In this document: positions 30,817 through 41,827 of the stretch, piece after piece | Numbering within the stretch: position 1 is the stretch's first letter | Layout of the letters: each line of letters opens with the position of its first letter | Origin: Zanthoxylum bungeanum | Taxonomy: Eukaryota; Streptophyta; Magnoliopsida; Sapindales; Rutaceae | Length of the DNA stretch: 64,000 bases | Reading direction: 5' to 3' | Assembly: GCA_019454045.1 (NCBI GenBank) | Contig: SKCR01018446.1 | Coordinates: forward strand, 372,001-436,000 | Notes under the pieces: generated by a model | What the model saw: only the letters and a program-made list of their open reading frames with translations | The model's database searches: none | Told to the model about the DNA's origin: nothing | Translations under genes and position numbers: made by a program

Positions 30817-33800
30817 CTAGGTTAAAGAGATTTATTAAGTTAGAATAGTGCTATTGTAGTTGCAGACAACGATTTTGAGACAATTTGAAATCGACATTCG
30901 AGCTAGTCGAATTGGGAATTTTTGGCCGCAAGCTCGGTCAGGCACGTTATGAGTGTTCGAGTAGAAAATTCATGACAATGTGTACCCCTATCAATGAATA
31001 AAAGGGTACTAGTTCAAATACGTGAGTGAACAAACTTACATGTCAAGACCAGTCATGATAGTTACTCATGTACAAGTTAAGTCACAGAATGTTAATTGTA
31101 ATTAAGGAAAAGCTATTTAATATAGCTCGAGTATTTTCATGATCAGACATGATAATAGATCATACGACATTTAACTAAGGTGCAATAATAGACAGAGTAT
31201 GCCATGCTAGCTATACATATGTTTCACATGTTAACCAATATTATGTCGAAACACTAGAAATACGCAGGAAACGTTTCACCGTCTATGAGTGTGATACCTT
31301 TCATTTCATGATCAAATGGAGAAGAAAATTACGGCAGCATTTTCAGAACGTATGACGAGAAATTCCATGGGTTTATGGCTAGAAATCATTCCCCAACTAA
31401 GAGTGCAATAGCAAAAGCCATTCGGTATATCTTATGTGCTTTTGCACAACATGTTTAAGCATGGAGATGCCCTGTATGAAACAAAGTCAGGGAGAAGGTT
31501 ATAGAATGTTTACTAGCTGAAGGATAACTGAACAATGGGTCATGGCAGCAAAACAAAGCGGGAATGTTTCTTAGCATCATAATTTTGGAAGGAAATCAGA
31601 CTAGTTATTCTTAATTAAAGTAGACAAGACTTATCGGACGATCTGAAAAAGAACTTAGTAATCATGGAATGCTGAATCTTGGCGTTAAGAGGACAGCTCA
31701 CAGAAATATTCGGACCCACACAGATGTTTATGATCGGATCAAGACTATCACTCACAATATAAATCAAGTCCCGTATATGTCTCCTCAACTCGTAAATATA
31801 CCTTCTTATATCACAACTACCATTCATGTTATGATTCTATACTTGTTTATGTTATTCAGTTTGAGGTTTAGCCTTGGCTCTCGTTATAGCCGTCTTTTCT
31901 AAATGGGTATTCAGGTCACGATCATGATCCTAGATGTCATTGTTTCTAAGTCATGTTCCCAATTTCACAAACTAATGACTAGATACAGCTAGCAGTTATA
32001 GTTCTCAAGTCACATCGAACATGCTTCATCATGTGAATTTTACTCTTACATGTTAAAAACTTCAGTTCATAAGAATCAGACATGGTATATCCCGTTACAA
32101 CTATAACGATCAGTAATCTCGACTACTGTTACATTGCGAGACAAGTGCCACATAAAATAAATTATGTATGGACACATATACACTCATGAAATGACCTTGG
32201 GGACAATCGGTATATTCCTTGAAATTTCGATATGAAATTGTATGATGTTCTACTCCGGACAGTCCATGGTGTTCATGCCATACCTTTCTCATACGAACTC
32301 TGATTTTTATAAATTTTATATCACCGGAAATTTGAGATCGAGACCTAGAACTTCCGCGTTGAATATTTTTTCATATTCGAATCAGAAATAGGTTGAAAAT
32401 ACATGTCAAAAATCTAGATGAATAGTGCTTATGGGTGAATCTAGAGAATTCTCTCAATTTTTCTAACACTTTTTATTTTAAAGTTTTACAAATTAGCCAT
32501 TTAACCGCCTATTATATATAAGAGGTACTATTACCTAATCTCAAAAAGGAAGAAGAGAAGAAGAAAACATAAAGAAGAGAAAGGAAGAAGAAGGAAAGAA
32601 TAAGAATCAAAGGCAAATACTAATGCATCAAGCAAAGAATGAGAGTAGCAATCATGAAAACTTTAACGATAAAGGAAATCACAAGAAAGTAGGTAAGACC
32701 AACTTGACCCAAAACTTTGATTGTGAAATTTTAAGAGTTTGATGCCATGATAGAGTAATTGGCATGCTAGGAGATGCATTTAAGTGGTTAGTAAATAAAT
32801 AAATATATGGTATAATGAAATATCCAAAATTTGGGAATCCTAAGAATTGGGCTAAAAACAAAAATGATAAGATTAAAGAGTTGTTTGATGATGAGATGAT
32901 AGTATGGAGTATGTGAAATTTAAGTTTAATGAGATGGATTGTGTATTGGTTTTGGATGAAGTGTTGGTGATACTCTTGGATAAACTAAATGTGTAGAAGC
33001 AAGTGTTGGAAAACCTGAAAAATAGGTGCGCGCCGTGATTCCCAATGGGTCAGCGTCGTCACGTGTGCTAGAAAATTTAGGCAGAGTCATTTCTGGAATA
33101 TCCGCGTCGCGACGCATACTGAAAATTTTCAGGAATTCGTTTCTAGAATTATGAGAGTCGTGACGCGCAAGGCTTTGCGTCGCGACGCGTGATCAAAAAC
33201 CTCCGCAAATCAGTTTTAGTTCATCCCAGTTTCACTATAGCATGTTAGAGGCCATCCTAAGGGTCTCGTATCAGCTCACATACACACATTACATCATATA
33301 TAAGTATTAAACGCCTTAAAGTGATAGCAAGTATTCAAATGGATGAATTTAACCTAGTTCCGAAGCCTATTCCATGACTTATATTCTAATTAAGTTTCTC
33401 AATTATTGATCATTGCATGAACAGTAATTCCTTTCAACGAGTGGCATAACACCAGCCAAATTCCAAACCAGTCAGTGGATATTTTCTTTCTACTTGATTT
33501 TTCTTTTCTTTTATATTATTTTACGTAAAGACTTATGTTTCGCACATAGGACGTTAGACAGATTTACTTTCAGTTATTTTAAAGAAAAAGTATGCTTCAG
33601 AAAGACTTGATTTAAAAAGCATGAGTTTTGTGATTTTTGGAGGCATAGGGGAAAAACCCACCTCTGCTGTGACTTATGATATTGACGGATGACATGTACA
33701 CATGTAAAGGACTGGGGGGACAGCGATACGTAACACCCCCAGATCCTAGTTCAGGACAAGAGATGACATATGCCCCTATATCCTAGTTTCAAGGTCAGGT

Positions 33801-34699
33801 AGTAGCATGGATCCGCACACTTGACTCTAGTTCAGGGACAGGTAGTGGCATGCTTTGGGGGACGACGATACGTAATGCCCCAATGTCATGGATTTTCACT
33901 CCTTGCACTAGTTCAGTGGCTTGGTGGACATCGATACGTAACGCCTCAAGTTCACTAGTTTAGGCGTGTGGGGGAACGGCGATGCATAACACCCTCATAC
34001 GTCAGGTTTCCAAAGACAGAGATCAGTTTTCAGAAATAGTTTTAGATACAGATTTTAGAGATAGTTTCCAGAGAGAAATTTTCTAGAAAGGAAAGTTTCA
34101 GAAACATTAGTTTTCAGAAAGATAAGTTTTACAAAAGAGTTTTTAGACAATATTTTCAGAAAAGAGTTCAGAGTTTTCAGACAAGAAAAGAGTTTTCATA
34201 TAAGATTGTTTCCTGTGAGAACTTTGGTTTTAGAACCAATCATTTTCATAATAGAATTTTAGTTTTCGTTTTAAATCGTCCACTCACTTAGATCGTTCAA
34301 ACGGTCTAACCCTCCATCACAGTTTCTCTATTTTGCAAGTATTCCTAGAAGACGAGCTCGGAGAGGATGGATACTGATGGCAGTCACTAGAGGGTTTGGT
34401 CCATCAGGTCGAGTCAGAGTTTATTCAATCAGTGTCAGAAAATGTAATGTAACATATAGTTTGTTTTATAAAGTATACACATGTAAAGAGTTATAAGTGT
34501 TCCTTAGTAAAGTTGAGATGTGTAGTGAATTTGAGTATTTAGTTCAAAAGCCTTTTGCATTTATGATGTTAAGTTGGGCAACGGTCCCGTGCATGAGTTT
34601 ATACATGAAATGAGTTTAACATTGTCAGGAAGTCAGAGGCTCAGGGGAATAGAACAGTCTATTCTCTGTCGGTAGCATCTCCAAATTGGGGATGTGACA
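30817..34699 (+). repeat. Element E LTR, plus strand, long-LTR gypsy (Tekay-like); left edge unknown
   Basis: The right end GGGGATGTGACA at 34699 is followed by a primer site, and the end region shares GTCGGTAGCATC with the solo LTR at 13041-17667. A TATA-like TTATATATAAG lies at 32512-32522, followed by a purine-rich transcribed-looking part. No ORF is convincing. The first 1.4 kb (30817-32290) is not clearly LTR and could belong to something older. The LTR start was not found and may have been lost at the D junction. Confidence 0.6.
33710..34000 (+). repeat. LTR sub-repeats with GATACGTAACRCC motif
   Basis: Four diverged copies of a GGGGGAC-(A/G)(T/C)(G/C)GATACGTAA block lie near 33714, 33858, 33924 and 33971. 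They occupy the same place in this LTR as the TGCCAGTTGAGTT repeats of the solo LTR. Confidence 0.65.
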
Positions 34700-35376
34700 A
34701 AGATGGTATTAGAGCTTGGTCTAAAGAGTCAGTGTCTGCAGTGGGCAAAGTGCTGGGGTTTTGTATACGTAGTATGTCCGGGATACCCGTATATGAGGCA
34801 CTACCTCTCCAGTATCTGATCCTCGAGTACATCCTCAAGCCCTATAAACAGGTTAGTAAGTTTTCCTAGAATATTTGAATGGTATTCCTTATGAGAGCAA
34901 CTATATTTTAGATCCAAGTTGAAAATTCAACTGTAGTTATCCTAGCATATCACCAGAAGTACATACAAACTATGAGACATGGGAGTGGAAAGAGAAATCT
35001 ATAAGAAAAGTAAAAGAGGACGTACAAATTATTATCGTGACCAGATAGTAGTAAGAATATGAGATACAGAGTTAGATAGTAAAAGATAACACCAGAATTT
35101 TTAGTAAATGAGAATATATAAAACTTAAGTAAGAGTAAAATGTCGAGTAAATTCAAGTAAAGTTCTTTCCCTCCAAGCAAGATTCTCTTTTTACTCATAA
35201 AATTTTTCCAGACAGACCTTATAGTCCTTGAGTACCTCGTATAGGTAGCGAGTTCCCCGAGTAATGAAGAATAGACAGGAAGATAAAAGAAACAAGAAAT
35301 CAGAAATAGAAGTGAGAGTTCCAATAAATAAAAATATGCCAAAGAGGATGAAGAGATTTTAGACCCCAAACCCAGG
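34700..35376 (+). other. Element E primer site and leader
   Basis: TGGTATTAGAGC at 34704-34715 differs from the Met-tRNA match by one base. The following leader contains GGTTAGTAAGTTTTCC, as does the minus-strand leader at about 12200. There is no coding signal before element B interrupts at 35377. Confidence 0.7.
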
Positions 35377-37420
35377 TGACAAGAACTCACTTGGGTTGGA
35401 AACCAAGCAAACCCCCAAGCATCTTTCTCAAAACCCCAAGAACTTTGAATATTGATTTTGTAGGAACAAAACCCAACCAAGATCAGCCCCTAACCACCAT
35501 GAAACTCACGTCCATGATAACCACAAGCATGAAATCAGATTGTATTTTGCTAGCAATGGAGACGCCACTAAGTTGCCAAGCTTAGATAAGTCAATTTGAA
35601 CTTGAAAAGGGGAATCCCTCCCTCAACAAGGGTTCGGCCATAGCCATGGAAAGATCAAGCTTTTCTCTCTTTCAAAATGTTGTATATTACGTTTGTTATC
35701 TCCAAAATACAAAGAAAAATCATATAATAAGGGTTACAAGAGAGTAAAAAGACTAAAATGACCCTAGAGCTAAAATTACCAAAAGCCCTAAGTCAAGCAC
35801 CTCCACCACGACCATTAAGGTCATTTTCACCTAAATAAACTTAAAACAAAGATTAGAAGCTAATCTCACTTAAGCTAATTGAGGTGCTTACATGCTATAG
35901 TAAATTGACGTGCTTCCGGCTAAGTACAGATCTAAGCATAATTAAGCCTAATGGCATAGTCAACCATGCTAATTACATCATAAATAAAGTCAAAATTTCG
36001 AGCAAAAATGACAAAAATGCCCCCATTTGGCCGAATTCAACATAGTCCCAAAATGGGTGAAATCGAGTCAAAAGGGTGCTGGTGCTGAAGCTGCTCTGCT
36101 ATGCTTCAGTCTGAGTTGATCTGGGTCAAATAAAATAGCTTGGGGACCTCTCTGGTTATGCCCATTTGTGTCTCTGGTGTGTACTTGACTTGGTTGCTGC
36201 AATTGGTCACATAGCTCTGAGCTAGTCTCGCAAAGGCCTCTCTGATCTTCTTTGCTCTTTGGCGTGTGATTGGACCTGTTGGCAACTGCATGGGTTCCTC
36301 CAAGTTGTTAGCTGCATCCTGTAATGTCTCTGGTGTGGATGGACTCATGTCACTGTGGAGTCGAATTGGCAATGTCAAGAAGCTTTTGACAAAATCAAAG
36401 AATACTTGGTTAAACCACCCGTCCTGAAACCCCCAAGGCCGGGCAAACCCTTGGTATTGTATTTGGCCATAGAACCCGAAGCGCTGGGGAGATGATGGTA
36501 CATGCAGATGAGACAGTGGTGGAACATGCAGTCTACTACCTTTCAAGCAGATGTGTGTAATCATTTATTTTTAAGGTGCTTGAAGAGGCAAGTAGCTACA
36601 TCACTTAGTTACTGCATAAACTATTTACTTGGCTTGTAATTTGACTTGGCTGAATTCGAAATTGAGTTAGTTACATTGTAACTAGATCATTTATACATTT
36701 GTGTCTCTGGTGTGTACTTGACTTGGTTGCTGCAATTGGTCACATAGCTCTGAGCTAGTCCCGCAAAGGCCTCTCTGATCTTCTTTGCTCTTTGGCATGT
36801 GATTGGACATGTTGGCAACTGCATGGGTTCCTCCAAGTTGTTAGCTGCATCCTGTAAAGTCTCTGGTGTGGTTGGACTCATGTCATTCCCTCCTTGTTGA
36901 AAAGGATTCGACCTCGAATCTGAACCGACATCAAAATGAGTTAAGTCAGAAACATTAAAAGTAGCAGATACGTTGTATTTACTTTGCAAATCCAGCTTAT
37001 ATGCATTGTCATTGATCCTTTCCAATACTTGAAAAGGTCTATCTCCTCTCGATTGTAGCTTGGATCTTTTCCTCTTGCATATAAAGCCACACCCAATTGC
37101 CGGGGTCAAACACAATGCGTTGGAAACCTATTATTCTCACCAACTCTGCCTTTCTCTTATCATTCATACTCCCAAGCTTAATAACAATCAAAGATAATAA
37201 ATCCATAGGAGTTAAAGAATTAGAATCATAATCAATCTCATAAGGCAAGTAAAAACTAGAAGGATGAATGCATCTATTATATGCAAACTCTGGCCCCGCT
37301 ATTGCGTCTGTGATCTTCTTAGCTCTTTGGCGTGTGATTGGGCCTATTGGCAATTACAAAGGCTCTAATGTTCCTTGGGTGACTGCATTCATGTCAAATG
37401 TTGTCCCTTGGATCATGTCA
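35377..37420 (-). repeat. Element B 3' LTR, composite, 2,044 bp
   Basis: Long-type LTR start at 37420, matching subtype A (same 17-bp loss, same GCAAAGTAA variant). It runs to 36696, then a 343-bp filler (36353-36695), then a complete short-type LTR (36352-35377). A 190-bp block is therefore present twice (36163-36352 and 36696-36885), and the downstream copy begins exactly at TGACATGAG, the short-LTR start. Confidence 0.85.
36367..36560 (+). pseudogene. Captured gypsy RNase H fragment (antisense in element B)
   Basis: The plus-strand frame from 36367 reads CQEAFDKIKEYLVKPPVLK, then PGKPLVLYLAIEPEALG, and after a one-base shift at about 36492 DETVVEHAVYYLSS. These are RT-RNase H junction motifs of Tat/Athila-like gypsy pol. 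About 190 bases only. At 36548 it joins a 145-base piece of this family's own leader in inverted orientation (matching about 19914-20059). Confidence 0.8.
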
Positions 37421-38058
37421 TTCTCACTCTCTTGAAATGGATTTGTCCTCGAATCCGAACCCGGATCATAGATAGTTATGACAAAATCAATTGGACGATG
37501 ATATTGAAATATAAAAGAATCATACTTGACCACTTGTACCTGCGATGAAAAAGCATAAACAATAGAGAAAATGTTATGGAAAAACTTCACTATCACATCT
37601 ACTTTCTTTTCACCAGCTCTCACAGCTTCATCATCACTCATGGCCACTAACTCAACCATACTTGCAAAGACCTCCTCAGACACCTGCTCAGCTTCACTAT
37701 GTTTTTCAACCTCAAAGCACACTACCTCACAAGTGTTTACTCCCTCAATGCTCACGGTCTCACAAGCATTTTCACTCACCATGTCACTTATAACACAATT
37801 CACAACATTCAAGGCCTCACAAGTGTTTTCATTCGCTATGCACTCAACATCACAAGTGCTTCTCACTTCATTACACACAACTTCAATAGCTTTTGGTTGT
37901 TGATTACTCTCTTCATTCACTGCATATTTAGTTACCTTCCAAGTTTTTTTCCATTTCTTATAAGATCTTCTATAATCACTCATAATATCTTGGATATCAC
38001 TTTTGAAAGTATCCAAAACCTCGATCTTATCATCAATGGTTAAACTTGGACCTGCCAT
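37354..38058 (-). pseudogene. TGACA-family ORF1, element B copy, not interrupted
   Basis: MAGPSLTIDDKIEV start at 38058 on the minus strand; an in-frame ATG at 38118 adds a hydrophobic stretch with little similarity to the A copy. About 234 codons: acidic N-terminus, basic RRSYKKWKKTWK, then Cys/Glu/Val-rich units (STCDVEC, NTCEALN, NACETVS, NTCEVVC), a hydrophobic HNIFSIVYAF, PIDFVITIYD, and the pol-tail-like SDSRTNPFQESEND that spans the purine tract. It ends in the LTR at TAA 37354-37356, where A has CAA (Gln). It differs from the A copy at only about a dozen residues. No homologue is recognised; a gag-like role is possible but unsupported. Confidence 0.75.
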
Positions 38059-39716
38059 CTCAACTCTAAACAAACATATTAGAAATAATAAAAGCAAAAC
38101 AAATATGTAAATCCTCACAACCTCACGTGTTTACACTCGAATGATATCACTCCACTCGTGTTTGCACTCTATTGGCTTTTACCCGATACTGTGCTCACAA
38201 TCACTGCCTTTTACAACTATTGAGTTCTTCCTCAATTCAATTACAAATCAATTCAATTCCCAGAATGGTCAACTAAGGTGTAGTCCATAAGCTTGCAGAA
38301 ACACAAAGAACCAATAATGTATATAGTGCAGGTGGAATAATGCGAATAAGAATAGTAATCACGAAGACTCAATCAAAGAGACTTAAGTTGGAGTGCACAG
38401 AATAAGAAAAAAGACGAGTTAGCTAAATGCGCAAACAAACAAACAACCACTCAATGTGACACTTAGCCAATCTTGTGATCACTCGCTATTGTTTTTGTCT
38501 CACTCTTTTCTTTTCTCTTCTTTTTTCCTCTTTTTTTCACTCTTTTCTTTTGTCTCTCACACTTAAAGTGTATACAAAGCAAATGAAATACAATGCAAAT
38601 AACAAGATTACCACATTCGGTAATTTTCAAGTTATATCCTTAGCACTTCAATACATGTAAATACAACTCAAATGACAATGTAACTCATATAATCAATTCG
38701 GCAATGTGGTAATGTCTACCTTTCAACTTGCAAATGAGTATAAATGATCTAGTTACAATGTAACTAACTCAATTTCGAATTCAGCCAAGTCAAATTACAA
38801 GCCAAGTAAATAGTTTATGCAAGCAACTAAGTGATGCAGCTACTTGCCTCTTCAAGCACCTTAAAAACAAATGATTACACATAAGTTCCCATGTCAAGCT
38901 AATGATGAATTTATTGCCTCTTCACTTATAATAACAATATTTCAAGAGGTGGCAAGTGATACTTGCTTGGATACACACGAATTTAGTGCAAATTTGTTGC
39001 ACTCAACCTTGCTTCACTTGATTCTTCAACACTAATAACACAAATCAGCAAAATAACAATGATACAACTCACTCCAATCACCAAATTTGGTGCATTCAGA
39101 TTTGTTTCATCAATTACACATTCACATTCATCAATAATGCACTCGATCTTTCTTTCTTTTCACTCAAACTCACAAGATTGTGCTAACTTCACAAGAATGC
39201 AAACAAGTAAGCTCACGTAAATACCAAGATGAATGATGTCAATTCTGATTTTTTGCAAAGTTGATATGAATAATACCTATGGAAACAACACTAATTGCAT
39301 GTATTCAACAATAGCTTATATCAATAAATCTCACTAGGTCGAATCTGATCTGAATCCTTTTTTTTTTTGGATTTTTGACACTAATAACTTAATAACAATG
39401 TTAAACACATCCTAGTAACTTACAATTAACAACTAAACACTTGATTCACGCAAATAACACAAAAGCCCCAATTTGACCTAAGTAGCCACAAATTAACTCA
39501 AAGAAATACTCATGATCAATCAAAAACACTCAAGGGCATAATGTTATTCATGCGATTTTGATCATAAATAAACAAGAATCAGCAAGAAACAACAAAGAAC
39601 ACCAATGGCCGAAACTTGAGGACAAATTCCTTAATGGCCGAAACAACAACAACAACAACAACAAAAACAAAGATGAATAGAAGATTAAACAACACAAAGG
39701 ATAGGAAATCAGACCT
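38059..39716 (-). other. Element B leader
   Basis: Collinear with 19070-20710 of element A. Small AC-rich repeats occur at 39640-39665. The leader ends at 39716, where LINE copy 3 begins. The primer site and the last 216 or so bases of the 5' LTR are missing at this junction. Confidence 0.8.
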
Positions 39717-39722
39717 CAGAAA

Positions 39723-41705
39723 GCTTTTGTCGAGGGAAGGCGTATTAGCGACAATATTCTCTTATGTCAGGAATTGGTTCGGAATTATCACCGGAATAGC
39801 GGTTCCCCGAGGTGTGCTCTTAAGATAGACTTGATGAAAGCTTATGACACTGTTCGTTGGGATTTTTTGGTTGAGGTTCTGAGGACTGTTGGTATTCCTG
39901 AGAGGATGGTGGGTTGGATTCAGGAGTGTATGACTACTACGAGATTCTCTGTTTCTATTAATGGTGAGCTGAATGGTTTTTTCTCTGGGGGTCGTGGGTT
40001 GCGACAAGGTGATCCTATGTCTCCTTATCTCTTTGTTTTGGCTATGGAAGTTTTATCAGGCCTTCTTCGTAATATGGCTACTGATCCGGGTTTCCAGTTC
40101 CATTGGCGGTGTTCAAAGGACCGTCTTACTCATCTCTGTTTTGCAGATGACCTTATGATTTTTTGTAAAGCAGATGCATCCTCTGTTTCTTTGATCAAGG
40201 ATTGTATTGGGCAGTTCAGTGGTTTATCAGGTTTAATTCCGAATCCAGCTAAGAGTCATCTCTTCTCTTCTGGCATCTCTCTTTCTATGCAAGACCAACT
40301 GCGAGATGTGTTGAGATTCCAGGTGGGGACTCTTCCTGTGAGGTATTTGGGGGTTCCTTTGATCTCTACTAAACTTAGGGCCTCTGACTGTGCTTCTCTT
40401 GTGGATCGTATTGTTATGCGTGCTAAAAGTTGGAGTTGTAAGTTTCTCTCTTATGCTGGTCGGCTCCAGCTTATAAAGTCTGTTTTGTTCTCCATTCAAG
40501 TTTATTGGTCTTCTTTATTTATTCTTCCTAAGTCTGTGATTAGGAAGGTGGAGACTATCCTTCGTTCCTTCCTTTGGAAGGGTAGTGCGCTTATCACTAC
40601 TGGGGCTAGAGTAGCTTGGAGCAAAATTTGTTTACCTCTTAAGGAGGGGGGTCTGGGTATAAAGAGTCTGGAAGCTTGGAATAGAGCAGCTATTGTCAAG
40701 CATATTTGGTTTCTCTGTTCTGGTCAGGTTTCTTCTTGGTCTACTTGGGTTTACTCTTATTTACTGAGGGGGAGAAGTTTTTGGGAGATCCCTCGTCCTT
40801 CTGATTGCTCTTGGAGTTGGCGTAAGATTTTGGAGCTTCGTTCTTGGTCCCGTCGGCGGATGAGAGTGTGTATTGGGAATGGCGAGTCGACTTTATTGTG
40901 GTTTGATAATTGGCATCCTGTAGGCCCGATTGAGTACTCATTGGGCGAGAGAGTGATTTATGATTCTGGCTTGGATAGGATGGCGAAAGTTGCTTCCATT
41001 ATCTCTGATTCTGCTTGGCATTGGCCCCCTTCTAGATCTGCTGCTCTTGTTGATCTGGCTCAGACTCACCTTCCGTCTCCTTCTAGTTTGAGGGAGGATA
41101 TGCTGGTTTGGGAAGATGATAGACATGGGAAATTTTCAGTGGATTGTGCCTGGAATGCTTTGAGGTCGAGGAGACCCGAGATGCCTTGGTCCCGAGTTGT
41201 ATGGTTCCGGAAATCTATTCCCCGCCATTCTTTTCTTCTTTGGATGTCCATTCAGGGAGGCCTGTGTACTCAGGACAGTCTAATGAGATTTGGTATATCC
41301 TCTTGCTCGCGGTGTATCCTTTGTGGTTGTTCGAGTGAGGACATCGATCATCTTTTTTTTCAGTGCCTCTTTTCATTGAGGGTTTGGTCGTCTGTGCTAG
41401 CCATGTGTGGTTTAGACTGGAGCTGTCGAGATTGGCGCCAAACTATTGAGTGGCTTTGTCAGTTCTCTGGTGCCTCTTTATATCATCTTCTGGTTCGTCT
41501 GTCCTTTGCAGCGTCAGTTTACCATATATGGAGGGAGAGGAATGCTCGCACTCATGATATGCCTCTTAGGCCAGTTTCTGTTCTTCTATATGATATTGTT
41601 TTTGATGTTCGGAATCGTATTAGTTCTTTACGTAAGGTGACTCCATCTTATGACAATAAATGGCTTCACCTTTCGTGGCACTTGCCCGATGACATCTTTA
41701 GTTGA
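39723..41705 (+). CDS. LINE reverse transcriptase, 5'-truncated but open
   Basis: One uninterrupted frame of about 660 codons. There is no natural start, because the LINE is truncated. RT palm: KIDLMKAYDTVRWDF, GLRQGDPMSPYLF, catalytic CFADDLMIFC. Thumb: GLSGLIPNPAKSH, YLGVPLIST. A Trp-rich linker follows, then zf-RVT with SRCILCGC and DIDHLFFQC, ending PDDIFS. Endonuclease and RT fingers are missing, so it is not functional alone. It is the best-preserved LINE copy here and serves as the reference for judging stops in copies 1 and 6. Confidence 0.9.
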   Translation, partial: AFVEGRRISDNILLCQELVRNYHRNSGSPRCALKIDLMKAYDTVRWDFLVEVLRTVGIPERMVGWIQECMTTTRFSVSINGELNGFFSGGRGLRQGDPMSPYLFVLAMEVLSGLLRNMATDPGFQFHWRCSKDRLTHLCFADDLMIFCKADASSVSLIKDCIGQFSGLSGLIPNPAKSHLFSSGISLSMQDQLRDVLRFQVGTLPVRYLGVPLISTKLRASDCASLVDRIVMRAKSWSCKFLSYAGRLQLIKSVLFSIQVYWSSLFILPKSVIRKVETILRSFLWKGSALITTGARVAWSKICLPLKEGGLGIKSLEAWNRAAIVKHIWFLCSGQVSSWSTWVYSYLLRGRSFWEIPRPSDCSWSWRKILELRSWSRRRMRVCIGNGESTLLWFDNWHPVGPIEYSLGERVIYDSGLDRMAKVASIISDSAWHWPPSRSAALVDLAQTHLPSPSSLREDMLVWEDDRHGKFSVDCAWNALRSRRPEMPWSRVVWFRKSIPRHSFLLWMSIQGGLCTQDSLMRFGISSCSRCILCGCSSEDIDHLFFQCLFSLRVWSSVLAMCGLDWSCRDWRQTIEWLCQFSGASLYHLLVRLSFAASVYHIWRERNARTHDMPLRPVSVLLYDIVFDVRNRISSLRKVTPSYDNKWLHLSWHLPDDIFS

Positions 41706-41730
41706 TCTATTGTAGCCGTTTGGCTTTCTT

Positions 41731-41775
41731 CTAGGAGGGCTTGTCCTCTCTAGATCCTGGGGGATGCCCCTTTGC
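41731..41775 (+). repeat. Conserved stem-loops in the LINE 3' UTR
   Basis: CTAGGAGG pairs with CCTCTCTAG (GGAGG/CCTCT plus CTA/TAG with a one-base bulge), followed by a GGGG-AT-GCCCC palindrome-like element. The same pair occurs in copies 1, 4, 5 and 6. In diverged copy 2 (from 24727) the stem is GGAA/TTCC, a compensated change. Confidence 0.55.
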
Positions 41776-41827
41776 TCTTGTATAGTTTTCTTTTGGTTAT
41801 AATACTTACCTTATCCAAAAAAAAAGT

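Larger units (their letters stand above)
39722..41827 (+). mobile_element. L1-type LINE copy 3, 5'-truncated, with target deletion in element B
   Basis: Starts within RT at AFVEGRRISDN and ends with poly(A) at about 41817-41825. By comparison with element A, about 240 bases of target (end of the 5' LTR plus primer site) are absent between its two flanks, and no target duplication is seen. Confidence 0.88.

Noticed and set aside
34950..35480. 176-codon minus-strand ORF
   Set aside because: It spans the element E leader and the antisense of the element B LTR end. It is hydrophobic by composition only.
36106..36564. 152-codon minus-strand ORF as a real protein
   Set aside because: Its N-terminal half is the antisense of an RNase H fragment and the rest is a pol tail joined by filler DNA.
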